Assembly (NCBI RefSeq): GCF_000613285.1
Contig: NZ_BAIN01000017.1
Coordinates: forward strand, 1 to 47,909
Reading direction: 5' to 3'
DNA from: Acetobacter papayae JCM 25143
Lineage (GTDB): Bacteria > Pseudomonadota > Alphaproteobacteria > Acetobacterales > Acetobacteraceae
DNA: 47,909 bases
How positions within the stretch are numbered: the first letter of the stretch is position 1; each line of letters begins with the position of its first letter. Positions 1-10,060 of this stretch are shown piece after piece. Both the position numbers and the translations under genes were made by a program. The notes beneath the pieces are model-generated. The model searched no databases. It had not been told where the DNA came from and worked only from the letters and a program-made list of their open reading frames with translations.

Positions 1-2
1 GG

Positions 3-140
3 TATATCAATTACAGCATGTGGATCGGTTTTGCGCTTGTGGTGGCCACAGCCCTCGCCTATCTGGCGCTGGCGCGGCCGCATCTGCGGGGCAGCGCACG
101 TTATGCGGATGCGTGGCTGATTTCTCCCAGACGCCGCTAA
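3..140 (+). CDS. C-terminal end of a membrane protein (left-edge partial)
   Basis: The frame is open from the left edge of the window to TAA at 138-140, giving 45 residues. It holds one hydrophobic stretch (WIGFALVVATALAYLALA) followed by a short basic tail ending SPRRR. This is the usual look of the last transmembrane helix and cytoplasmic tail of a multi-pass transporter such as an MFS permease. A rho-independent terminator follows 30 bases later, which supports this being a real gene end. The family cannot be decided from the fragment. Confidence 0.5.
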   Translation, partial: YINYSMWIGFALVVATALAYLALARPHLRGSARYADAWLISPRRR

Positions 141-170
141 GCGCTCATACTTCGCTTTGTTCTACGCATG

Positions 171-205
171 AAAACAGGCGGCTCCAGCATGGGGCCGCCT
201 GTTTT
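171..205 (+). terminator. Rho-independent terminator after the partial membrane protein
   Basis: There is a perfect 12-bp inverted repeat: AAAACAGGCGGC at 171-182 pairs with GCCGCCTGTTTT at 194-205 around an 11-base loop. A-rich and T-rich flanks allow termination in either direction. It lies 30 bases after the stop codon at 140. Confidence 0.85.
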
Positions 206-618
206 GCGTTACAAAAACGTGGCCATGCAAGACCAGCGCGTAGGTGCGTAAGCGTTCCCGGCAGAGCTTCATGAAGCGAGTGGTAAACTGTTGGAATCCA
301 TCGGATTTTTTGGGACTTCCTCGTGGGGTGGTAGCTGGTTATGTGGTGGTGGGGCGGAACCACACCATGTAATCGGATATAAAATCCGGGTTTTTGGGGG
401 ATGCTATTATGGATACCGTGAAGGTATATTTTTACAGGCTAAGGGGTGTCTTTTATTGAATGAGTCAAAGGAGGAAAATTTCTATAAAAACTTATAGTGT
501 TCATTAATTTAGTTATATATTTTGGATGTGCATTCATCTTTCATAATAATTTAACTGTTTATTATTTTTAGCGTCGCCAAAATAGACAAACTTTCTGAAA
601 ATCAGGGAAGACAGAATT
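206..618. other. Intergenic region with an AT-rich block upstream of the phosphate transporter
   Basis: This stretch of about 410 bases has no convincing gene. The first half has normal composition. From about 470 to 600 the DNA becomes markedly AT-rich compared with all neighbouring genes. It probably carries the promoter of the phosphate transporter starting at 619. I could not identify a Pho box or clear -35/-10 pair. Short frames in the region lack a well-placed ribosome-binding site; the AAAGGAGGA at about 466-474 is not followed by a usable start codon at normal spacing. Confidence 0.4.
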
Positions 619-2228
619 TTGTCTGATGCAAGTGTCTCACAGGGCCGCTATCTGCGCCCGCGCATGAATGCTGGCGAAGCTCCGGCCTTCAGGCTGCTTT
701 TTCTGACTGTTATTGCCGCAGCGCTGGCCTTTGTGGGCTACAGCGTTCTGACAGACCTGCAGGCCGCAGGCGAACATGGGATAGCCGTTGGTGCTTTCGC
801 CCTTCTGGCGCTGGCGCTGCTGATTGCGCTCGGCTTTGAATTCGTCAACGGTTTTCACGATACGGCCAATGCCGTCGCAACCGTTATCTACACCAACAGC
901 ATGCCGCCGCTGGTGGCGGTTGTGTGGTCGGGTATGTGGAACCTTCTGGGTGTGCTCGTATCCTCCGGGGCGGTGGCGTATAGTGTCGTCACGCTGCTGC
1001 CGGTCGAGCTTATCCTGCAGGTGGGCGGTGGCGCAGGCCATGCCATGATTTTCGCTCTGCTGATTGCTGCCATTTTGTGGAACCTCGCCACATGGGCGCT
1101 GGGTATCCCCAACAGCTCCTCCCATGCCCTCATCGGCTCGATCATGGGGGTGGGGATTGCAAACCAGCTTATGGCACCAGCCGGTATGGCCACTTATGGC
1201 GTGGACTGGTCGCAGGTGCAGAAAGTATTTAGTGCGCTGCTGTTCAGCCCGCTCTGTGGCTTCATTCTTTCCATGCTGCTGTTCTGGACTTTCCGGGTTC
1301 TGATACGCCAGCGCGTGCTGTTTGAAGCGCCTGAAGGCCACAAGCCGCCGCCGTTGTGGATCCGTGGGATGCTGATTGGCACCTGCACGGGTGTTTCCTA
1401 CTTCCATGGTGGTAATGACGGTCAGAAAGGCATGGGCCTGATCATGCTCATCCTGATTGGCGCGGCCCCCACCGCCTATGCTCTTAACCGCGCCATGCCC
1501 GAAACGGCCATGCCCGCTTTTGTGCAGATGGCTGGTGATGCAAGCACCGTTTTCCAGCACCATGCCAAAGAAGTGCGCGCACCGAGTGTGGCCGATGCCC
1601 GCTCGCAGGTTACAGAGGCGCTGAGAAACCGGCATGTCGATACGCCGCAGGTATACAGCGCGCTGGCGGTTCTGTCGGACGATATCACGGCTTCGGTCAA
1701 GGGGTATCACTCGCTGAACGCTATCCCCGCGGCGGAAGTGCCTAACGTCCGTACGGATATGTATCTGGTGTCTGACGCCATCCGTGTCCTGACAAAAACC
1801 ACGGTTTTTGAAGGCAAGGAAGCAGCAGACCTCAAGGGCTTCATGGGCCAGCTTAATGCTGGTACGCGGTTCATTCCCACATGGGTCAAGATTGCGGTGG
1901 CCGTGGCTCTGGGCATGGGCACAATGGTGGGCTGGAAGCGTATTGTCGTCACGGTGGGCGAGAAAATTGGCAAAACCCATCTCAACTACGCGCAGGGCGC
2001 TTCGGCTGAAATTGTTGCCATGGGCACGATCGGCTGGCGGAAGGCTTTGGGCTGCCGGTTTCCACTACGCATATTCTCTCAAGCGGTGTTGCGGGCACCA
2101 TGGCGGCAGCAGGTTCCGGCTTGCAGTGGCGCACCCTGCGCACCATGGCCATGGCGTGGATTGTAACTCTTCCGGCCGCGATGCTGCTTAGCGGTGTATT
2201 GTTCTTTGTCTTTCGTCATATTTTCTGA
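619..2228 (+). CDS. pit: Inorganic phosphate transporter, Pit family (frame broken near 2034)
   Basis: Low-affinity phosphate:cation symporter of the inner membrane (PHO4/Pit family). The N-terminal half has the signature [18 protein letters not shown] and [14 protein letters not shown]. The middle has a soluble loop (about residues 290-410) as in PitA. The frame breaks at about 2034: downstream, the next frame reads [27 protein letters not shown] and ends RHIF at 2226-2228, which is the second PHO4 signature. One missing base in ATCGGCTGGCGG (probably GGCCTGG) restores about 537 residues. The start is TTG at 619 with AGGGAAG upstream; ATG at 664 is an alternative. The gene is followed by ppk2, so phosphate uptake and polyphosphate use sit together. 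Confidence 0.9.
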
Positions 2229-2364
2229 AAACAGGTTTTTTTCCCTGAGGGTGGAGTGTATGCCGTCCGCAGGGGAAACTTCTGAAAACCATAATTTTAC
2301 CCAATGAATACCCGTTATCATGCGCTCTGTGGAACGTGTGATCCTTTGCATGAAAGGAAAAACC

Positions 2365-3285
2365 ATGGCCTACGACCAGTATCTGGAAAGCCTGACCCCA
2401 GAAGAGCGCCTCCGTGTGCAGATACGGCGTGAAATCATTGATGATCTGGATGAAGAGTTTGAACTTTCCCTGGAAGAGGAAGCCGCAGGCGGTTCTCTTG
2501 ATGAGGAGGAAAAAGCCTTCCGCCGGGTCTATTTTCGTGAACTAGTGCGGTTGCAGGGCGAACTGGTCAGGCTTCAGGATTGGGTAAAGGCCACCGGGCA
2601 CCGGCTGGTCGTGCTGTTTGAAGGGCGTGATGCCGCAGGCAAGGGTGGGGCAATCAAGCGGATAGCCCAGCGGCTCAACCCGCGTATCTGCCGGGTGGCG
2701 GCACTGCCTGCGCCTAACGACCGTGAGCGTACACAGTGGTATTTCCAGCGCTATATCGCCCACCTGCCTGCTGCGGGCGAAATCGTTCTTTTTGACCGGA
2801 GTTGGTATAACCGTGCCGGGGTGGAACGGGTTATGGGGTTCTGCACAGACGAGCAGTATGAAGAATTTTTCCGCTCCGTGCCGGAATTCGAGCGTATGCT
2901 CGTGCGTAGCGGTATTCAGGTGGTAAAATACTGGTTTTCCATCACGGATGATGAGCAGGAAGCCCGCTTCCGTGCCCGGATAGAAGACCCACTGAAACAA
3001 TGGAAGCTTTCCCCTATGGATCTGGAAAGCCGCCGCCGCTGGGAGCTGTATACCCGGGCCAAGGAAGTCATGCTCGAACGCTCCAGTATTCCTGAAGCGC
3101 CGTGGTGGGTTGTGCAGGGTGTGGATAAAAAACGTGCGCGCCTCAACTGCATTTCCCATCTGCTGTCTCAGGTGCCGTATGAAGATGTGCAACACCCTGA
3201 AATCGTGCTGCCCGAGCGTGTTCATCATCCGGATTATGAACGCCAGCCGACGCCTGAATCCATGATTGTTCCTGAGATTTACTGA
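2365..3285 (+). CDS. ppk2: Polyphosphate kinase 2 (PPK2 family, class I-like)
   Basis: Transfers phosphate between polyphosphate and nucleoside diphosphates in the cytoplasm. The 306-residue protein has the Walker A motif GRDAAGKGG (about residues 82-90) in LVVLFEGRDAAGKGGAIKRI and the Walker B/lid segment FDRSWYNRAGVERVMGFC. The lid region VKYWFSITDDEQEARF is also typical of one-domain PPK2. ATG 2365 is preferred over ATG 2320 because AAAGGA at 2353-2358 is well placed and the family N-terminus begins about there. It is intact and lies 137 bases after the Pit transporter on the same strand. It converges with the next gene, with only 11 bases between the stop codons. Nucleotide preference (ADP or GDP) cannot be read from the sequence. 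Confidence 0.92.
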   Translation: MAYDQYLESLTPEERLRVQIRREIIDDLDEEFELSLEEEAAGGSLDEEEKAFRRVYFRELVRLQGELVRLQDWVKATGHRLVVLFEGRDAAGKGGAIKRIAQRLNPRICRVAALPAPNDRERTQWYFQRYIAHLPAAGEIVLFDRSWYNRAGVERVMGFCTDEQYEEFFRSVPEFERMLVRSGIQVVKYWFSITDDEQEARFRARIEDPLKQWKLSPMDLESRRRWELYTRAKEVMLERSSIPEAPWWVVQGVDKKRARLNCISHLLSQVPYEDVQHPEIVLPERVHHPDYERQPTPESMIVPEIY

Positions 3286-3296
3286 TTTTGTAAGGT

Positions 3297-4934
3297 TTAG
3301 TGCCGAACGCGTGCGCGGAAGCTGTTCGGGTCGGCTTCATCCCACCAGCGGCGCAGTAGGGGGTGGTCTGTCCCGGCGATCAGTTCTCCCGGGGCAACGA
3401 ATGGATAAAGTTCGTCCATCTGTAATGCCTGCGCCACATTGATACGGTGGCGCAGATGGGCTGGCTTGAAATCATCCGGTGAATTCAGGCCAGCCGCCAC
3501 CACGATTTCATGCAGCGCATTCAGTGTTGACTTATGAAACCGCGCAACCCGTTCAGCTTTTTCTGCAACGACAAGTCCACGCTGCCGCGCTGGGGATTGC
3601 GTGGCAATGCCGGTTGGGCAGGTATCGGTATGGCAGCGCATGGACTGGATACAGCCCAGCGAGAACATGAAGGCCCGCGCGGCGTTGCACCAGTCAGCCC
3701 CAAGGGCCGCGTGCATGGCGATACCCGCTGCCGAGGCCACCTTGCCCGAGGCCGCCAGTTTGACCTGACCCCGCAGGCCAGCGCCTACGAGCGCGTTGCG
3801 TGCGAGAATAAGCTTCGCGCAGGGGGGTGCCCAGACTGTCCGATAATTCCTGCGGGGCGGCTCCCGTGCCGCCTTCGGCCCCGTCTATAACGATAAAATC
3901 AAGCAAGATACCGCTGGCCAGCATGGCTTTGGTTACGGCAAAAAGTTCGTGTGGGTAGCCTACGCAGAGTTTGATCCCCACCGGTTTGCCACCGGACAGT
4001 TCACGCATTCTGGCAGCAAATTCCAGCAGTTCCCTTGGTGTGGAAAATGCGCTGTGGGCTGCGGGGGAAAGGCAGTCCTGCCTGCGGGAACCCCACGGAT
4101 ATGGGCAATTTCTTCTGACACCTTAGGGCCGGGCAACACGCCGCCATGCCCCGGTTTGGCCCCTTGCGAGAGCTTGATTTCGGTCATTTTCACCCGTTCG
4201 TCAGATGCACGGTCGCGAAAACGCTCGGGGTCGAACTGCCCATCCGCCGTGCGGCAGCCAAAATAACCCGACCCCAGTTCCCAGACGATATCGCCCCCGT
4301 GGCGCAGATGGTAGGGGGAGAGGCCACCCTCGCCGGTGTCATGATAAAAACCGCCCATTTTTGCGCCAAGGTTGAGCGCTTCGATTGCATTGGCGCTCAA
4401 CGCGCCAAACGACATGGCGGAAATGTTCAGCCGGGAGGCGGAATAGGGCTGCGTGCACTGGCTGGAGCCTACCTGTACCCGCATGGCGGCATCGGCATGG
4501 GTATTGGGTACCATGGAATGGGCCAGCCATTCATATTCGCCGTCATAAACATCCAGTTCCGTGCCGAAAGGATGCGCATCCGTAGCCCCTGTAGCGCGGG
4601 CATAGACCAGTGCGCGCGTGTCCAGACTGAACGGACGGCCTTCCAGATCGCCCTCGACAATATAGGAACGTAGGAACGGGCGCAGCCATTCAAAAAACCA
4701 GCGAAACCGTGCGGAAGCAGGGAAATTGCGCCTGAGGCTGTGCCGGGTTTGTATCAGGTCGATCAGGCACAGGGCAAAAACCGCCAGCGCGGGCACAAGC
4801 AGCAACAGGGCGGCAGGGTGGACAGGCGCAAGGCAGAAAGCCGCCACCCCCAGAAGCAGGCTGGCCCATAACAGCCCGTTGCGCCCGAGAGCGCAGTCCG
4901 TGAACAGGGCAGCGAGCAGGGTTGCTGTTTTCAT
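3297..4934 (-). CDS. FMN-binding glutamate-synthase-family protein, membrane-anchored (two frame breaks)
   Basis: About 545 residues after repair. It begins with two hydrophobic helices (about residues 14-60), then the FMN/glutamate-synthase central barrel: LNISAMSFGALSANAIEALN, GTGEGGLSPYH-like DTGEGGLSPYH, KLSQGAKPGHGG, VIDGAEGGTGAAP. The 3Fe-4S site follows in SLGCIQSMRCHTDTCPTG (C-x5-C-x4-C). There is no glutaminase domain or NADPH-binding small subunit, so it is a stand-alone GltS-like oxidoreductase of unknown substrate rather than GltBD. Frame breaks lie at about 4080 (GGCAGG for GGCCAGG, restoring GQDCLSP) and about 3812 (two bases lost, or one gained). The start at 4934 rather than 4940 is favoured by GAGG spacing. 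Confidence 0.82.
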
Positions 4935-5052
4935 GGTCATGCCTCATGGCTGGTTGCGCCGGGCCGGCTCTCCGTCGGTTGAGGCGGACGATAGAATGCC
5001 GTGGGCTCAATGCGTAAACACGCTTACGCTATCAGTATGAACATTTACGTAA

Positions 5053-5948
5053 TCAGGTAGCCGGGGGTGTCTGCGGTGGCAGAGTGCCAGCGGGGAGGGG
5101 GATGAACTCATCGTGGTCGGCATCGGGTAGTTTCATGCGGCCTGCCTGCCAGTCCATGGCGGCCTGTGTCAGACGTTCCTTTGAGGAGCTGACAAAATTC
5201 CACAACAGAAACCGCTCGCTACCGGCTCACCCCCCAACAGCATGACGGTTGATGGCTCAACGGCTTCAAACCATGTGCTGCCGGGGCTGACAACCAGCAT
5301 CCGCCCGGCTTCATACTCCTGATGATCAAGGTGGATACGGCCTCTGGCAATGTAGAGTGCCCGTTCGGGGTAAGCAGTGGGCAGTTCCGCGCGGGTGCTG
5401 GCTGCGAGTTCAAGATGCACGTAAAAAAGCGGCGAGTGCGTGCGCGCGGCTGCCGTAAGTCCGTAAGCGCTACCGGCAATAAGCTGGCCATGGAGTCCGG
5501 CCTCGGCCCAGTGGGGCAGGTCAGCACCGGCCAGATGCGCGAAGGAGGGGGCTGTTTCCTCCTCTTCACGGGGGAGGGCAACCCAGGCCTGAATGCCGTG
5601 CAGGTGGTCCCCCATGGCGCGGGCTTTCTCAAAACGCTCGCTATGGGTAATGCCCCGCCCGGCTGTCATCCAGTTGACGGCATCCGGCCGCACGGCCTGC
5701 TCGGACCCCAGACTGTCGCGGTGCATGATCTCGCCTGAGAAAAGATAGGTAACGGTCGAAAGGCCGATATGGGGATGGGGCCGCACATCCACATGGCGGT
5801 CCACGCCCTGAGGCAGATCCAGCGGGCCGAGATGATCAAAAAAAATGAACGGCCCCACCATGCGTCTGCGGGCATGGGGCAGCACACGGCCCACTTCCAG
5901 CCCGCCTCCTAGACTGCGTCGCCGCTGTTCTATCGTCAGTTCTATCAT
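5053..5948 (-). CDS. Pirin family protein (frame broken near 5220)
   Basis: Cupin-fold pirin, a family of mononuclear-metal proteins of which some have quercetin dioxygenase activity. The N-terminal cupin shows the metal ligands in RPHPHIGLSTVTYLFSG, MHRDSLG and GRGITHSE. The frame breaks near 5220. In the next frame the C-terminus continues ERFLLWNFVSSSKERL to a tail rich in acidic residues, then TGA at 5053-5055. Adding one G or C at GTAGCGAGCGG restores about 298 residues, the usual pirin length. The start at 5948 has AGGAG five bases upstream and gives the typical pirin N-terminus, so the longer frame to 5996 is not used. It lies 90 bases downstream of the MocR regulator on the same strand and may be cotranscribed. 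Confidence 0.87.
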
Positions 5949-6037
5949 GGGGCTCCTTGCCGTTATCCGGGGTGGGGGTGCCGGGAAGCAGGCCATCGGT
6001 TTATCCGTAACGCGCGGGGCGGGGTGTTGGCTCCCGC

Positions 6038-7468
6038 TCAGAAACCGCTCCGGGCTTCGGTGCGTAGAAAGGTCAGGAGTGTGGGGCTGTCACATTGCGT
6101 GACATTGAAACGGAACCACGGCGTATCCTGCCCGGTAGGGCAAAACAGGCTGCCGGGGGCAAGCAGGATATCGGCCTGTGCTGCGTGGCGCATGATGGTG
6201 CGGACCTGTTTGTCCCCCGGAAAGCGTGCCCATACGAACATGCCGCCCGAAGGCTGTGTGTACAGGGCCAGACCGGCTTTGAGCAGGGCGGCGCAGGTGG
6301 CTTTCTGCGCCTTGAAAAGCCCTTCGCGCAGGTCCGCCAGATGCGAGTGGTAAAACCCGCCTTGCAGGATGGAGCAGACCAGCGCCTCGTTGAGAGAGGA
6401 TGAGGTCAGCCCCACGGCCATTTTGTATTCCATGATCCGCCGGGCCAGATCGGGTGCGCAGCGCACATAGCCAACCCGCAGGCCGGGGGTAATGGTTTTT
6501 GAAAAACTGCCGACATGCACCACACGCTCCTCGGTATCCATGCGGGCAAGGCAGGGCTGGGTCTGGGGGGCAAGGTCGAGAAAGATATTGTCCTCGATCA
6601 CGGTCAGTCCATGCTGGCAGGCCAGTGCGTACAGCGCCGTTATGTTGGCGGCCGTGGAGCAGACGCCGGTGGGGTTATGCAGCACGGATGTCGTGACCAT
6701 AACGGTGGCGCGTTCATGCGCCAGAATGTGTTCAAGGGCTGTGATATCCACCCCTTCCTTGGTGCGGGGCACGCCGCGTGCGCCAAGGCCGAGCATGTGC
6801 AAAAGGGGATAGAGGTTGCAGTAGCCGGGGTCATCCACCAGCACCGTGTCGCCCGGTTTTGTGCAGGCACGCAGGGCCAGTTCCAGCCCCTGCGAGGCAC
6901 CATGGGTGAGCACGATGCCTTCTTCGGGGCAGGGAATGGCCCTGCGTGCCAGAAGCTGGCGGATAGCCAGCCGGAGTGCGGGAAAGCCTGCCGGGTTTCC
7001 GTAATCCAGAAAGGTGGGCAGCAGGTCGGAGCGTGCCAGCCGCTCCAGCGCGCGGCGCACGGACAGGGAGTAGCGATACTGCTCCGACAGCCAGCCGCAC
7101 CCGGCTTTTATGGTGGGGGCCGTGGTTTCATATGCATGCTGAAGCAGCCAGAGCGGGTCGTCCTCACTGGGGTCTGGCCGGGGGGGCGGGGCTGTGCGGG
7201 CCGCGAAATATCCGCCTCGCGCATGCGCCACCAGCACCCCGGCTTCTACCAGTCGGGTATAGGCGTTGGCTACGGTCAGGGGGCTGACCCTGCACAGCCG
7301 CGCCATATGACGGATGGAAGGAATACGCTCCCCGGCGGGAATATCGCCATTGCGGATGAGCGTGCCCAGACGGGTGGCAAGCTGCGCTACCAGCGGTGTG
7401 GGCAGGGTGGCATCCAGTTGAATGGACGAAGCAGCGGAAAAATTCCCGAAAGTCGGCGCGGAGGACAC
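6038..7468 (-). CDS. MocR/GabR-type transcriptional regulator (GntR HTH + PLP aminotransferase domain)
   Basis: The 476-residue regulator has an N-terminal winged helix of the GntR type (residues about 20-90: LVAQLATRLGTLIRNGDIPAGERIPS, SPLTVANAYTRLVEAGVL). A fold-I aminotransferase-like effector domain follows. The PLP lysine is visible in VGSFSKTITPGLRVGY, and HNPTG, DDPGYCN and EDNIFLDL are the other cofactor-site motifs. The start is GTG at 7468 with no clear Shine-Dalgarno. An inverted-repeat operator occupies 7470-7505, immediately upstream, which suggests autoregulation and a very short leader. The gene is divergent from the amidase-permease operon. The same operator recurs before the aminotransferase at 10061, so I infer this protein controls the omega-amino-acid module. 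The effector is probably an amine or amino acid forming an aldimine with PLP. Confidence 0.88.
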   Translation of the reverse strand: MSSAPTFGNFSAASSIQLDATLPTPLVAQLATRLGTLIRNGDIPAGERIPSIRHMARLCRVSPLTVANAYTRLVEAGVLVAHARGGYFAARTAPPPRPDPSEDDPLWLLQHAYETTAPTIKAGCGWLSEQYRYSLSVRRALERLARSDLLPTFLDYGNPAGFPALRLAIRQLLARRAIPCPEEGIVLTHGASQGLELALRACTKPGDTVLVDDPGYCNLYPLLHMLGLGARGVPRTKEGVDITALEHILAHERATVMVTTSVLHNPTGVCSTAANITALYALACQHGLTVIEDNIFLDLAPQTQPCLARMDTEERVVHVGSFSKTITPGLRVGYVRCAPDLARRIMEYKMAVGLTSSSLNEALVCSILQGGFYHSHLADLREGLFKAQKATCAALLKAGLALYTQPSGGMFVWARFPGDKQVRTIMRHAAQADILLAPGSLFCPTGQDTPWFRFNVTQCDSPTLLTFLRTEARSGF

Positions 7469-7469
7469 C

Positions 7470-7505
7470 AGTACAGATTCTTTCAGATTATGGAATTTCT
7501 GTACA
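7470..7505. promoter_or_regulatory. Putative MocR operator, copy 1
   Basis: The inverted repeat is AGTACAGA (7470-7477), 20 bases, then TCTGTACA (7498-7505), followed by TATC. Seven of eight positions are symmetric. It lies between the divergent regulator (7468) and amidase (7656) genes. The right arm plus TATC is identical to copy 2 at 9972. It could control both divergent transcripts. Confidence 0.6.
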
Positions 7506-7655
7506 TATCATGAATGGCTTTGCGCCCGCCATGGCATGGTGCGTGTGTGTTCACGGTGTGGGGACGGGGAATGTGTCTTGCGAGGGCATTGAGTTCCCCA
7601 TCGCTGTGCCTATAGTGACGTAATTGTTTTGATATAGAAACAGGATGACACGCTC

Positions 7656-8459
7656 ATGCGTATAGCCGGCCTCCAGACCGCAGGCACGCCCGGCAGGGTG
7701 GACGCAAACCTGACCGAACTGGGGCAGGCCGTGGTGCGTGCCCGTCAGGACAATGTCCAGTTGCTTGTCACGCCGGAACTGTTTGTAACAGGCTACGACA
7801 TAGGCGAAAGCCTGCGCGATCTGGCCCGTTTTGATCCGCTGCCCGCTATCCGGGCCATGGCGGCAGCGCATGGTGTGGCCATTCTCGTCGGCTATGCCGA
7901 ACACACCGAGCAGGGGCTTTATAACAGCGCAACCCTTGTGGATGCCGAGGGCCATACCCTGCTGCATTACCGCAAGCAGCATCTGTTTGGCGAACTGGAT
8001 AGGGCCTTTTTCCTGCCCGGCTCCGCCCCGCCCGAGGTCATTACCTATCAGGGCATGCGCCTTGCCAGCATGATCTGTTACGATGTGGAGTTTCCCGAAT
8101 ATGTGCGCGCCACCGCTCTGGCGGGGTGCGAACTGCTACTGGTGCCAACTGCCCAGATGGAGCCGTTCACGTTTATTGCCCGCGAGGTTATCCGCACCCG
8201 CGCGTGGGAAAACCAGATTTATATCGCCTACATCAATCACGATGGGCAGGAAGGCCAGACCCGCTATGTCGGGAACAGCCAGATTGTCGCCCCTGATGCT
8301 TCGGTTCTTGCCCGGATCGAGCAGGGCACGGGGCTGATTACAGCGGATGTTTCGGCGCAGGTTGTTGCCCGCGCCCAGCATGCAAACCCCTATCTGCAGG
8401 ACAGGCGCCCTGCTTCATACCAGAGTCTGGTCGCCGCTTTTGAAAAGGACATGCCATGA
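7656..8459 (+). CDS. Carbon-nitrogen hydrolase (nitrilase superfamily), DavA-like amidase
   Basis: The 267-residue cytoplasmic amidase has the Glu-Lys-Cys triad visible in TPELFVTGYD, HYRKQHLFGELDR and MICYDVEFPE. The segments YRKQHLFGELDR and LLVPTAQMEPF closely recall Pseudomonas 5-aminopentanamidase (DavA). An omega-amino amide or N-carbamoyl amine substrate is therefore plausible but unproven. Its stop overlaps the start of the permease by four bases (ATGA at 8456-8459), so the two are translationally coupled. The operator at 7470-7505 lies upstream. With the downstream aminotransferase it would feed an omega-amino acid into transamination. Beta-ureidopropionase or N-carbamoylputrescine amidase activities are alternatives. 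Confidence 0.85.
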   Translation: MRIAGLQTAGTPGRVDANLTELGQAVVRARQDNVQLLVTPELFVTGYDIGESLRDLARFDPLPAIRAMAAAHGVAILVGYAEHTEQGLYNSATLVDAEGHTLLHYRKQHLFGELDRAFFLPGSAPPEVITYQGMRLASMICYDVEFPEYVRATALAGCELLLVPTAQMEPFTFIAREVIRTRAWENQIYIAYINHDGQEGQTRYVGNSQIVAPDASVLARIEQGTGLITADVSAQVVARAQHANPYLQDRRPASYQSLVAAFEKDMP

Positions 8460-9903
8460 GCACGGACCATTCTGCCGCCACCAGTGCTGAAGGGCCGGTA
8501 CACGGCCGCCTTTCGGGTAATCTGGGTGTTGCGGAAATCATCTTCATGGTGATGGCCGCCGCCGCCCCGCTAACGGTTGTCAGCGGTAACGTGCCGCTGG
8601 CCATTGCACAGGGGAACGGGGCGCTGGCTTGGACAGGCTTTGCGGCGGCTTCGTTCGTGCTTTTGCTGTTTTCCGTCGGTTTTGTAACCATGACGCCGCA
8701 TATCATGCAGGCGGGCGCGTTTTTTACCTATGTGCGCGAAGGGCTGGGAGCGCGGGCCGGGCGGGGGAGCGCATTTCTGGCATTGCTGACCTATACGGCT
8801 ATTCAGCTTGGCGTATATGGCTTTTTTGGCTGGGCGATGGATGATGCCGTGCGCCAGTGGGGTGGTCCTGCCTTGCATGGTGGGTGTATGCGCTGCTGGC
8901 CCTTATTCTGGTGGCGTTTCTGGGCTACCGGCATATCGAACTCAGTTCGCGCGTGCTGGGGGTGGCCCTTGTGCTTGAAATCGGGGTTGTCCTGATCATG
9001 AACGCCGCCATTGTGTGGCATCCGGTACCGGTTGCGGCACCGGCTGGGGCTGAAATCGTTGCATCCGGCCCGTTTGCCGTGGCGCTGCTGTTTGCCATTA
9101 CCGGCTTTCTGGGGTTTGAAGCCACGGCCATTTTCCGTGATGAAGCCCGTGATCCTGAAAAAACCATTCCCCGCGCTACCTACGGGGCTGTGCTGATTAT
9201 TGGTTTTTTCTATGCTTTTTCGTGCTGGTGCGTAATCGAGGCCTGGGGGGCGGGCTCCGTTACGGCCATAGCTCACACATATCTGGACAATGGCGGTAAC
9301 ATGGTGCTGGAAACCGCCGGGCGTTATGCAGGCGGAACCGTGCGTGAAATCATGCAGGTGCTGTTGCTCACCAGCCTGTTTGCCTGCCTTCTGTCATTCC
9401 ACAACATTATTGCCCGCTATTTTCTGGTGCTGGGGCGTGAGGCCATTCTGCCCGGTTTTCTGGCCCGCACGCATGACCAGCATGCCTCGCCCCATGCCGC
9501 CTCTCTGTCGCAGACGGGTATGGCTGTTGTGCTGGTGGGGCTGGCCGCATGGTCTGGCGCTGATCCGCTTATCAGTGTTTTCGGGTCCATGGCGGGTATT
9601 TCAACGGTGGGTATTATTCTGCTGATGATCCTGACATCGCTCGCTGTTGTCAGGTTTTTTCAGTCTAGACCGGATCTGGCGCGTGGGCAGGCTATCAAAA
9701 CGATGTGGCTGCCAGTTATGGCCTCTGTGGTGCTGGTGGCGGTTCTGTACATCATTCTGGTCAATTTCGTTATTATTACCGGCCTTTCAGCACTCGTCAG
9801 CACCGGGCTTGCCGTTCTGCCTTTCTGTGTCACTCTTTTAGGGTTCTGCCTGAAAAACACCGTTACCGGGGCAGCATCTGTGGCCGATTATACGGTCCGG
9901 TAA
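8456..9903 (+). CDS. APC-superfamily amino acid/polyamine permease (frame broken near 8871)
   Basis: Inner-membrane amino acid or polyamine transporter with about 12 helices and about 482 residues after repair. The N-terminal part reads NLGVAEIIFMVMAAAAPLTVVSG, the usual APC first helix. The second part carries FAITGFLGFEATAIFRDEARDPEKTIPRA, the characteristic FExxxxxxEEA-like segment of APC helix 6 and loop. The frame shifts at about 8871 inside CCTGCCTTGCATGG; one added C (GCCCTT) restores GGPALAWWVYALLALIL. It is coupled to the amidase by a 4-base overlap and is followed by the second operator copy. I infer uptake of the substrate handled by the amidase and aminotransferase. The exact substrate is unknown. 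Confidence 0.87.
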
Positions 9904-9944
9904 ACCAGCGGATTTTTATCCGTTTTATGGGTGTCTGCCTGTTA

Positions 9945-9979
9945 TGTACAGATGCGCCTGACTTGGGGGTGTCTGTACA
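9945..9979. promoter_or_regulatory. Putative MocR operator, copy 2
   Basis: The perfect 8-bp inverted repeat is TGTACAGA (9945-9952), 19 bases, then TCTGTACA (9972-9979), followed by TATC. It sits in the 157-base gap between the permease stop (9903) and the aminotransferase start (10061). The match to the site at 7470-7505 links the aminotransferase operon to the same regulator. Confidence 0.65.
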
Positions 9980-10060
9980 TATCCCGCCCGCATACAAATT
10001 GTTACGGTTAGTTATAAACCGCTCCCGGACCGGACGGCCACATAGGCAGGATTTTTCACC

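Noticed and set aside
291..497. Small plus-strand frame in the first intergenic region
   Set aside because: No ribosome-binding site before its ATG and no sensible protein composition.
637..1980. Long open frame on the minus strand opposite the phosphate transporter
   Set aside because: Its translation is Arg/His/Gln-rich with no family motifs, and it lies antisense to a clear Pit gene; it is a by-product of GC-rich codon use.
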